DNA from: Chloroflexia bacterium
GTDB lineage: Bacteria; Chloroflexota; Chloroflexia; QHBQ01; JADMIH01
Reading direction: 5' to 3'
Length of the DNA: 11,281 nt
Assembly: GCA_025927935.1 (NCBI GenBank)
Contig: JAICKM010000157.1
Span: 1 to 11,281, forward strand
A program made the position numbers and the translations under genes. The notes under the pieces are model-generated. The model was given only the letters and a program-made list of their open reading frames with translations, did no database searches and was not told where the DNA came from. Below, piece after piece: positions 5,861 through 11,281 of the stretch (its first letter is position 1; each line of letters starts with the position of its first letter).

Positions 5861-8264
5861 CCTGGTAGCCGGCGGCGTTGGCGACGAACTTGGCTAGCTG
5901 GCCGCGGGTGACGTTGGCGCCGGGGCGGAACGTGTTGTCGCCGTAGCCGCCGACGATGTTGCGGCAGGCCAGGCAGCGCACATAGGCGTAGAACGGACTC
6001 CCGGCGGGCACGTCGGCGAACTGGATCGGGCAGGATACCGGCAGCGGCGTCGTGCCGATCTTGACGATCCAGGCGTCGCGCCCGCCGCCGTTGGCGTTCT
6101 GGAAGGCGCCGCCGAGCGGGAAGTCCACCGACTGGCTCCAACCGGCGACATAGAGATTGCCTACGATGTCGAGCGCCAGCGCCGCGCCCACATCGTCGTC
6201 GCTGCCGCCCAGGTAGGTCGAGAAGAGCAAACTGCTGCCGGTGCTGTCCAGCGCGGTGACAAAGGCGTCGCCATAGAATGTCACCCCGGAGCCGCCGAAT
6301 TGATCTTGCAGCGCGCCCAGCAGCGGGAAGTCGTCGGAGTTGGTATTGCCGGTGACGGCCACGTTGCCCACATCGTCTACCAAGATGCCGTTGGCCTGTT
6401 CGTCGCCGGTGCCGCCCAGGTAGGTCGCGTAAGCCAGGGTGCTACCCGTCGCGCTCAGCTTGCCCACGAAGGCATCATAGGTGCCTTGCAGCGTATCCTG
6501 CAACGGGTTCGCCAGCGGGAAGTCGTAGGAGTTGGTATAGCCCGCCACATAGACATTGCCCGCGGCGTCCATCGCCACGGCGTTGGCCTCGTCGCCGCCG
6601 CTGCCGCCCAGGTAGGTCGAGAAGATGGGAGCCGAGCCGGCGGCGTTGAACTTGGTCACGAAGGCGTCTTCCGTGGTCAGCAAACAGCCGTTACAGGTGG
6701 GCTGGATGGCATTGACCACCGGGAAATCCGTGGCATCCGTCCAGCCGGCCACGGCCACCTCGCCCGCCGCGTCCACGGCGATGCCCTGTCCGTAGTTCTC
6801 GCCGTAGCCGCCGAGGTAGGTGGAATAGATGAGATCGTTGCCGGCGGGCGTGAATTTGGTCACGAAAGCCTCGCGCCCGCCCGCCCGGTAGCCGGGCAGG
6901 TAGGCGTTACGCACAGGGAAGTCGAACGAGTTGGTGAAGCCGGTTACGTAGGCCGAGCCGGCGCCGTCCACGACGATGCCCCGGCCCGTGTCGTTGCGGA
7001 AGCCGCCCAGGTAGGTCGAGTAGACCAGCCCGGTGCCGCTGGGGGCGAGCTTGGCGACGAAGGCGTTCGACGTGCCGTGGTTGGTGGGCTGGAAGGCATT
7101 GACAACGGGGAAGTCGAGCGCGAGGGTGTTGCCGGTGACATACGCCTGCCCGCCCCCATCCACGGCGATGGCGAACGCCGCGGTGCCCTGGCTGCCGCCG
7201 AGATAGGTCGAGTAGATGGGGGCCGTGCCCTCCGGGTTTAGCTTGGTGATGAAGGCGGCAGTGGACGCCTGTAGCCCCGGCTGAATGGCGTTGGCGACCG
7301 GGAAGTTGGGCGAGGCGGTTTGCCCGGTGACGTAGACGGCGCCGGTGGTGTCCACGGCCACGCCGGCCCCGACATCGTCCTGGCTGCCGCCCAGGTAGGT
7401 AGCGAAACCCAGGGCCGGGTCGAGGATCAGCGGCCGGCTGCGATCATAGCCGTCTACCGCAAAGCCCACCTGCCCGCCTGCGCCCAGGGTATAACGGACC
7501 GCCACCGGCACGCGCTGCCCCGCCTGCTCCTGCCAGGCCACGGGCGCCTGCTCCGCCAGGCGCGTGCTGAGTACTGAGTGCTGAGTGCTGAGTTTTGTTG
7601 AGGATGTGGTGTCGATCTGGAGGTTGCCCTGGGCGTCTAGAGTCACTTTGTCGGCGCCGGTGTATTGCCAGCGGATGCGGGCGGGGTCGGCGCCGGAGGC
7701 CAGGTGATAAGTGCCCTTCAGGTGGCCGCCCGTGCCCGCGTATTCGAGGTCGATGCCGGGATAGAGCGCCTGGTAGGTAATGGCGGCGTAGGTGGGCAGA
7801 TTCACCTGCCAGCGGCGGGGATCGCTGCCCATGAAGTAGTTAACATGACCCGGCGCGGGCGCGCCGCCGGTGAGCGTGGCCGCCGGGTTGGCGTCGAGGA
7901 AGTTGATCCGCACCGCGGAGGGGGCGGGATCATCCGCTGGGGCCTTGTGGGAGGATTTGCCGGTGGGCACGGGCGGGTCGGCTGCGTGCGCCGGGGGCGC
8001 GGGGACCAGCAGCACAGCGCCGGGCGTGAAGGCGAGCAGGCCGCCGGGCACATGGGCCAGGAAGCGCACCGCAGGATCGGCCTGCCCGGCGTTAGGCTCA
8101 AAGGCGAGCGGCAATTGGCCGAAATGCGGAGCGGCAGGGCGGGAGCCGCCCACCGGGGTGGCGACCGGGGCGGCCGCGACCAGCCCGGTCGCGCCTAATG
8201 AGCCGGGCAGCAGCAGCCCCAGCATCACCAACAGCAGCCCCAGGCGCACAGTTAGCATTCGCAT
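5475..8264 (-). CDS. Secreted SBBP beta-propeller protein with three C-terminal SLH domains
   Basis: A 929-residue probable cell-surface protein. The ATG at 8264 is chosen because AGGAG lies 8 nt upstream and a signal peptide follows directly (MRM, hydrophobic core LGLLLVMLGLLL, likely cleavage near residues 30-35). From about 48 to 280 is the N-terminal domain often found ahead of SBBP repeats, with FEPNAGQ and later APVAWQE and RVPVAVRY. Residues 287-742 hold seven repeats of about 65 residues. Each begins with a form of STYLGG, continues with a VAVD..G.VYVTG block, has FP near the middle, and ends with AFVTK. Residues 745-929 hold three SLH domains with FADVP, GGYGDNTFRPG and TRGQ.AKF motifs, which would anchor it to the cell wall or S-layer. 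Four cysteines lie in the SLH region, three in SLH1 and one near the C terminus. Function beyond a structural or adhesive surface role is not indicated. The gene is convergent with glpK. Confidence 0.93.
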   Translation of the reverse strand: MRMLTVRLGLLLVMLGLLLPGSLGATGLVAAAPVATPVGGSRPAAPHFGQLPLAFEPNAGQADPAVRFLAHVPGGLLAFTPGAVLLVPAPPAHAADPPVPTGKSSHKAPADDPAPSAVRINFLDANPAATLTGGAPAPGHVNYFMGSDPRRWQVNLPTYAAITYQALYPGIDLEYAGTGGHLKGTYHLASGADPARIRWQYTGADKVTLDAQGNLQIDTTSSTKLSTQHSVLSTRLAEQAPVAWQEQAGQRVPVAVRYTLGAGGQVGFAVDGYDRSRPLILDPALGFATYLGGSQDDVGAGVAVDTTGAVYVTGQTASPNFPVANAIQPGLQASTAAFITKLNPEGTAPIYSTYLGGSQGTAAFAIAVDGGGQAYVTGNTLALDFPVVNAFQPTNHGTSNAFVAKLAPSGTGLVYSTYLGGFRNDTGRGIVVDGAGSAYVTGFTNSFDFPVRNAYLPGYRAGGREAFVTKFTPAGNDLIYSTYLGGYGENYGQGIAVDAAGEVAVAGWTDATDFPVVNAIQPTCNGCLLTTEDAFVTKFNAAGSAPIFSTYLGGSGGDEANAVAMDAAGNVYVAGYTNSYDFPLANPLQDTLQGTYDAFVGKLSATGSTLAYATYLGGTGDEQANGILVDDVGNVAVTGNTNSDDFPLLGALQDQFGGSGVTFYGDAFVTALDSTGSSLLFSTYLGGSDDDVGAALALDIVGNLYVAGWSQSVDFPLGGAFQNANGGGRDAWIVKIGTTPLPVSCPIQFADVPAGSPFYAYVRCLACRNIVGGYGDNTFRPGANVTRGQLAKFVANAAGYQDAIPATRQTFSDVPPGSPFWVFVERVAAHGVVGGYSDGTFRPGATVTRGQVAKFVANAAGYADAIPPTHQTFADVPPGNPFWLFIERVAAHGVVGGYADNTFRPGNAVTRGQTAKFISNGFFPNCQTP
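6040..7406 (-). repeat. Seven tandem SBBP-coding repeats
   Basis: On the + strand the recurring CAGGTAGGT-type block (reverse complement of the TYLGG codons) occurs near 7391, 7200, 7008, 6813, 6608, 6416 and 6210. Spacing is 190-207 bp, so there are seven coding units. Units 4 and 6 are slightly longer; unit 4 contains a TCNGC loop insertion. Seven units would suit one closed seven-bladed propeller if each unit forms one blade, which is inference. Confidence 0.85.
7564..7596. repeat. GTGCTGAGT-type repeat embedded in frame in the surface-protein gene
   Basis: Four near-identical 8-9 bp units (CTGAGT with GTG or GTA spacing) lie within the coding sequence. Read on the - strand they encode STQHSVLSTR at about residues 224-234. 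The unit matches the non-coding repeat at 5240-5260. It separates two normal-looking parts of the N-terminal domain without breaking the frame. Confidence 0.7.
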
Positions 8265-8358
8265 CAGAGACTCTCCTGTTCTAATTAGAGGAACCGGCCA
8301 CCGCAGGTATCGGGCGGTAGCAGCAGGGGCGCACCAACCGGCGCTCCTAGCTGTCACC

Positions 8359-8406
8359 AGGATACGCCCACCCGCTGCTCACTCGCTAGACCAAAGGCTG
8401 CTCACT
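8359..8406 (-). promoter_or_regulatory. Candidate regulated promoter facing the SBBP/SLH gene (left copy)
   Basis: Read on the - strand, it has AGTGAGCAG twice with a 23-bp period, TTTGGTCT between them, a 10-bp spacer and then the hexamer TATCCT at 8364-8359. It aligns without gaps to the copy at 8489-8536 at 34 of 48 positions. No TTGACA-like -35 is present; the proximal box lies where one would be expected. A 94-nt leader to the ATG would follow. Confidence 0.5.
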
Positions 8407-8488
8407 TTGGGAGCGGACCTCACTCATGGGCCGGGGAGAGGAACGGGGCCAAGCACACGCCGGCCCACCGATTATGGCATGGGCAAAT

Positions 8489-8536
8489 ACTGAGCACTTT
8501 TTGGTCTGGGGAGTGAGCAGTCATCCGCCGTATACT
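8489..8536 (+). promoter_or_regulatory. Candidate regulated promoter facing the 147-aa gene (right copy)
   Basis: It has the same layout as the left copy but points right: ACTGAGCAC, TTTTTGGTCT, AGTGAGCAG, a 10-bp spacer and the hexamer TATACT at 8531-8536. The proximal box and TTTGGTCT are identical in both copies. A 97-nt leader precedes the ATG at 8634. Lack of a standard -35 suggests activator dependence or an alternative sigma factor. Confidence 0.5.
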
Positions 8537-8633
8537 GCCGGTAGTGGAGTTTTCCGCGCAGGGCCAGGTTGCCCGCCCCGGAGCAAGGCTAGCCGGGCGA
8601 GCGCCCTCATCATCTATTAAGAGGAGACCGATC

Positions 8634-9077
8634 ATGACGACCCTTACTGCCGCCCCGCTGGTACGCCGTTCGCAATCGCAACTGGATGGCCTGTTCCGCC
8701 GGAGTCCCGCCGGCCCCATCCCCGAGGGCGACACCGCCGGGCTGGCGATTATCGCGCCGGGCACCCCGCTGTCGTCGCCCCTCGCGCGGTTCGTTCATCT
8801 GGTCGCCTGGCAGGGCAAGGTGTTCGACCCCACGACGGGCACGCTCCGCAACAAGATCACGCCCTTCGGCATTCGCGCCATCCCGGCGCGGGTCTACAAG
8901 GACGTGAGCTGGGTAGACGGCCGGGAGTGCATCGTCCTCGACTATTCTAAGAGCTGGTTGGTGGCCCGCGGGATCCGCGACGAGATCCGTGAGGTGGCGC
9001 CGGGGCAATACCTGGGCGTGGTATTCCTGGGGCGGGTCAAGGTGCTGAACTTTGCGCTGCGGATGCCGGCGCGGTGA
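8634..9077 (+). CDS. Conserved-looking hypothetical protein, 147 aa, upstream of FAD oxidase
   Basis: I do not assign a function. The start at 8634 follows GAGGAG at 8621-8626; an earlier in-frame start at 8544 lies in the leader and has no good ribosome site. The protein has no signal peptide or membrane helix. It has a compact, strongly patterned sequence: LDGLFRRSPAGPIPEGD, IIAPGT, GKVFDPTTGTLRNKITPFG, ECIVLDYSKS, RDEIREVAPGQYLG and FLGRVKVL. The alternating beta-like stretches and Gly/Pro turns suggest a small beta-rich, possibly lipocalin-like or ligand-binding fold, which is inference only. I recall similar uncharacterised proteins in actinobacteria, but cannot confirm this here. The gene is followed after 180 nt by the FAD oxidase on the same strand, with no terminator seen between them, so the two are probably co-transcribed. 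Confidence 0.88.
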   Translation: MTTLTAAPLVRRSQSQLDGLFRRSPAGPIPEGDTAGLAIIAPGTPLSSPLARFVHLVAWQGKVFDPTTGTLRNKITPFGIRAIPARVYKDVSWVDGRECIVLDYSKSWLVARGIRDEIREVAPGQYLGVVFLGRVKVLNFALRMPAR

Positions 9078-9096
9078 GTAGGGCACCATATTGATG

Positions 9097-9188
9097 GGCG
9101 GCGGGTCGGGCCGGCTGCAAACCGGCCCCTACCCCGCAATAGAAGGGTTAGGCGGCGGGCCGGGCTGCAACCAGCCCCTACCCCGCAA
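9097..9188. repeat. Two-copy direct repeat between the 147-aa gene and the oxidase
   Basis: Copies at 9097-9139 and 9151-9188 share GGCGGCGGG, GGCTGCAA and CCCCTACCCCGCAA blocks with small indels; the period is about 50-54 nt. Within each copy GGGC-type and GCCC-type arms flank CTGCAA, so each can form a hairpin. There is no T tract, so this is not a classical terminator. Confidence 0.72.
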
Positions 9189-9257
9189 CAGGACGATGGG
9201 CGGAAGGCCCGTTGCCGACAGGCCCTGCACGGCACACTGAAAGAGGAGGTCACTGTT

Positions 9258-10634
9258 ATGAGCGCTCCCGCCCTGCGTAGCTGGAATGCCGCGGACTACA
9301 GCTACCCCACGGTGATTGTTAACCCCCGGAACCTGGATGAATTGATCGCGGTGGTCAAGGACCGCGCCAAGTATCCGTCTCCGCTCCGCGTGGCGGGGCA
9401 CCGGCATTCGATGACCCCGTGCTTTGCGACCACCGGCACCCAGGTCCTGCTTCAGCACTTCGACGACATCCGCGTGGATGTGGACGCCCGGACGGTGACG
9501 GTCGGCGCCAACGTCGATATGTTCCGCATGCGTAATGCCCTGCGCGGGTACGGCATGCAAGCCGAGGTGTCACCGGAGATCGGCAATGCGACCGCCGGCT
9601 CCATCTGCTGCTCGGGCACCAAAGACTCGTCGCTCGGCCCCACCGGGCTGGGGCAATTGAGTTCGACCGTGGTCGAGATGAAGTGGGTCAATCCCCAGGG
9701 TGAGGTCGAGGTGATCAACGCCGAGCGCGACCCGGAGAAAATGCACTACGCGCGCTGTAGCAACGGGCTGTTCGGGGTCATCTTCGAGGCCACCTTCCGC
9801 ATCCAGAAGCCGGTGCTGCTGCAATATGAGTACGCCGTGTTCCCGGTCGACCGCATGCCCAGCCGCGACGTGATCTTTGGCGGGGCCGGCGGCGTGCTGG
9901 GCTTTATGACGCCCTATTCCAACCGGATCATGGCCGAGCGCCGCACGATCATCGCCGACGCGCCCATCTCCCACCTCTCGCGCATAAAGCGCAAGGCCCG
10001 CGACACGTACTGGGAGCACGCCGCGACCGCAACCACCACGCTCTTACCCTATAACCGGTTCTACTACCTGCTGGACAATTTGACGGCAGCCGGGTTCCTG
10101 CTGCTGGGCAGCGGTGGCGGGTTCCGAGCGTACCGCGACGATTCGATGGTGAATTTCAAGTTCAAACGCTGGCATGTCGCGGATTTCACCTTCTGGGCCA
10201 TGCCGATCAGCCGCCTGCAGGAGTTCATGCCCGCCTATTTCCGCTTCTGCAAAGAGTTCGAGCAGCGCACCGGGTTCCGTATGTCGCTGCTGTCGGAGGT
10301 CTACTTCCTCAACCGGGACAATCACTCGCTGCTCTCCTACGCGCCGGACGAGGATATCTTCACCTGCGACGGCATCAACACGGACCCGCACGACCCGCGC
10401 TGGATCGAGTTCAACAAGCGGTACAATGACTTCGCCGCGGGCTACGACGGTCGCCCCCTATTCACCCAGACGAAATACCTGGACCGCGCGGTCGTCTACC
10501 GCAGCCTGGGCGCCGCGTGGGAGCAGTTCCTGGCCGAACGCGAGCGCCAGGATCCGGATAATCGCTTCCTCAACGACTACTTCCGCGGGCTGATATATAG
10601 CGAAGCGCGGGAAATGGCGGCGGCAGGACGATGA
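9258..10634 (+). CDS. FAD-binding oxidoreductase, VAO / aldonolactone-oxidase-like
   Basis: A 458-residue flavoprotein with no signal peptide. AGAGGAGGT at 9242-9250 marks the start. The N-terminal FAD-binding domain (about 15-190) has PRNLDELIAVV, then RVAGHRHSMTPC, where H50 aligns with the histidine that carries covalent FAD in many relatives (usual form GHS). Next come TVTVGANV and a TAGSICCSGTKDSS block at 112-125 in place of the usual GG..TGTHG. LGQLSSTVVEMKWV and NGLFGVIFEATFRI complete the domain. The C terminus ends with DPDNRFLNDYFRGL, close to the closing motif of gulonolactone and arabinonolactone oxidases. I do not see the HWGK motif of characterised sugar-lactone oxidases, so the substrate is left open; a sugar lactone, alditol or other alcohol is possible. 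It probably shares a transcript with the 147-aa gene. Confidence 0.9.
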   Translation: MSAPALRSWNAADYSYPTVIVNPRNLDELIAVVKDRAKYPSPLRVAGHRHSMTPCFATTGTQVLLQHFDDIRVDVDARTVTVGANVDMFRMRNALRGYGMQAEVSPEIGNATAGSICCSGTKDSSLGPTGLGQLSSTVVEMKWVNPQGEVEVINAERDPEKMHYARCSNGLFGVIFEATFRIQKPVLLQYEYAVFPVDRMPSRDVIFGGAGGVLGFMTPYSNRIMAERRTIIADAPISHLSRIKRKARDTYWEHAATATTTLLPYNRFYYLLDNLTAAGFLLLGSGGGFRAYRDDSMVNFKFKRWHVADFTFWAMPISRLQEFMPAYFRFCKEFEQRTGFRMSLLSEVYFLNRDNHSLLSYAPDEDIFTCDGINTDPHDPRWIEFNKRYNDFAAGYDGRPLFTQTKYLDRAVVYRSLGAAWEQFLAERERQDPDNRFLNDYFRGLIYSEAREMAAAGR

Positions 10635-10750
10635 TGCGCACTGCCGGCGGGGTCGCCGCGGGCGGCCCCGCCGCCCCCGACCGCGAGCCCGATCCGCATA
10701 TTATTTGAAAAAGATGAGATGGGCGCCCAGCGGGAGCCGGGGGCGATTGG

Positions 10751-10791
10751 CAGGGACGGGAATCTGTAAACAGATTCCCGTCCCTGTTTTT
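10751..10791 (+). terminator. Intrinsic terminator after the oxidase gene
   Basis: A perfect 16-bp stem (10751-10766 with 10771-10786) closed by a TAAA tetraloop is followed by five T residues at 10787-10791. It lies 116 nt after the oxidase stop and would end the two-gene unit. Confidence 0.93.
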
Positions 10792-10870
10792 GTGCCGGGC
10801 GGGCGCTCACTGGTGCCGCACAGGTAGCAGCCGGGCAGAGCGGGCCGGCACTTTACTTTCGGCTTACTAT

Positions 10871-11066
10871 CCCGTAAAATTCAACCCATGGTTGCGGGAC
10901 ATACCCGTACCAACTGCCGGCGAGATGGCCGGTCCGGTGTGGTGATACCCCTTTGTCGCCGCGCACGCCGGGCCGGATGCTCTCGTCGATTGGGGCAATG
11001 GGCGCTTGCCATGCCGGCCGATCGTGCTCCTCGCACCGAGCGCGGCGGGCCTTATCACCAGGAGGA
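10871..11066 (+). promoter_or_regulatory. Possible structured mRNA leader of the lamin-tail gene
   Basis: Complementary arms nest without conflict: 10940-10947 with 11053-11060 (TGGTGATA/TATCACCA), 10957-10964 with 11040-11047 (CGCCGCGC/GCGCGGCG), 10971-10976 with 11014-11019, 10994-10998 with 11006-11010, and 11024-11027 with 11033-11036. The outer stem ends directly at the ribosome site AGGAGGAG. A separate hairpin pairs 10871-10877 with 10892-10898. It matches no riboswitch class I know, and in GC-rich DNA some of this may be chance. Confidence 0.3.
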
Positions 11067-11076
11067 GATCTGCTCA

Positions 11077-11281
11077 ATGAACCGTGGCTCTCGTTGGAAG
11101 CCCTTTTTTATTGCTCTCGTAGTCGTCGCCACCCTTGCCGGCCTGCTGGCCGGGGTGCAACTCACCGCACGGCCCGCGCTCGCCGTCTCCCCCGACGTGG
11201 TCATTAGCCAGGTCTACGGCGGCGGTGGCAACGCTGGCGCCACCTACAAGAATGACTTCATCGAGTTGTTCAACCGCGGCA
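11077..11281 (+). CDS. Secreted lamin-tail-domain (LTD) protein, N-terminal part, cut by window edge
   Basis: Sixty-eight codons are visible. The ATG at 11077 follows AGGAGGAG at about 11060-11067. A basic start (MNRGSRWK), a hydrophobic core (IALVVVATLAGLLAGV) and a likely cleavage near ARPALA make a clear signal peptide. The mature start, VVISQVYGGGGNAGATYKND followed by FIELFNRG, is the typical opening of a lamin tail domain, a beta-sandwich found in bacterial extracellular proteins. This opening is common in large secreted endonuclease/exonuclease/phosphatase-type enzymes (ExeM-like), so an extracellular nuclease or phosphatase is a fair guess. Everything that would decide it lies beyond the window. 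Confidence 0.88.
   Translation, partial: MNRGSRWKPFFIALVVVATLAGLLAGVQLTARPALAVSPDVVISQVYGGGGNAGATYKNDFIELFNRG

Larger units (their letters stand above)
8265..8633. other. Divergent intergenic region, 369 bp
   Basis: This gap separates the leftward surface-protein gene from the rightward two-gene unit. It contains the two inverted promoter-like elements and their 5' leaders. The 82 bp between the elements (8407-8488) shows no gene or clear motif. Ribosome sites are at the edges: AGGAG on the - strand at about 8273-8277, and GAGGAGA at 8621-8627 on the + strand. Confidence 0.7.
10635..11076. other. Intergenic region between the oxidase and the lamin-tail gene, 442 bp
   Basis: No convincing gene is present. 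From the left it holds a GC hairpin without a T tract (GGCGGGG at 10646-10652 with CCCCGCC at 10666-10672), a short AT-rich patch near 10697-10716, the terminator at 10751-10791, and then the upstream region of the next gene. A possible -10 hexamer, TACTAT, is at 10865-10870, but I see no matching -35. Confidence 0.6.

Noticed and set aside
6300..7241. Open frame of 313 codons on the + strand
   Set aside because: It is antisense to the SBBP repeats; its apparent periodicity only mirrors the real coding repeats.
7564..7596. CRISPR-like array
   Set aside because: The units are 8-9 bp with no unique spacers and lie in a coding frame.
8265..8357. Upstream in-frame extension of the surface protein to 8357
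   Set aside because: It would put 31 unlike residues before a clear signal peptide, and the ribosome site lies just before 8264.
8426..8620. Small + strand open frame in the divergent gap
   Set aside because: It overlaps the promoter-like elements, has no good ribosome site, and its peptide shows no conserved-looking pattern.
9606..9614. Cysteine pair C117-C118 as the second covalent flavin link of a bicovalent oxidase
   Set aside because: In bicovalent relatives the Cys lies several residues before the Gly-Gly turn; here the pair comes after the aligned Gly, so the geometry does not fit.

Overview
The window is a GC-rich stretch of bacterial chromosome. It probably comes from the Chloroflexota: a long secreted protein combines seven SBBP-type propeller repeats with three C-terminal S-layer homology (SLH) domains, a lamin-tail-domain secreted protein starts at the right edge, and GC-rich direct repeats fill several gaps. 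The phylum is inferred from these family habits; no rRNA or phylogenetic marker is present. I see no transposase, integrase, tRNA, rRNA or CRISPR array.

Left region (1-5430): a glycerol catabolic unit on the + strand. The 3' end of a PTS enzyme I gene is followed after 12 nt by glpD (FAD glycerol-3-phosphate dehydrogenase), then glpF (glycerol facilitator) and glpK (glycerol kinase). Glycerol would enter through GlpF, be phosphorylated by GlpK and oxidised to dihydroxyacetone phosphate by GlpD. The glpD-glpF gap holds several possible hairpins and an unusually complete match to the 16S rRNA anti-Shine-Dalgarno tail with no start codon behind it. The glpF-glpK gap holds a GC-rich tandem repeat. 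After glpK come a short CTGAGTG-type repeat, a palindromic repeat and a strong intrinsic terminator.

Middle region (5475-8264, - strand): the SBBP/SLH surface protein, convergent with glpK. A short repeat like the one after glpK lies inside its reading frame.

Divergent intergenic region (8265-8633): two inverted copies of a 48-bp promoter-like element, one facing the surface-protein gene and one facing a rightward two-gene unit. Each copy has two TGAGCA-type boxes 23 bp apart, a shared TTTGGTCT block, and a TATNCT hexamer 10 bp beyond the last box. This is the most interesting signal in the window and suggests co-regulation by an unknown factor.

Right region (8634-11281, + strand): a 147-aa conserved-looking protein of unknown function, a 458-aa FAD-linked oxidase of the VAO/aldonolactone-oxidase type, a strong terminator, a long possibly structured leader, and the first 68 codons of a secreted lamin-tail-domain protein that runs off the window.
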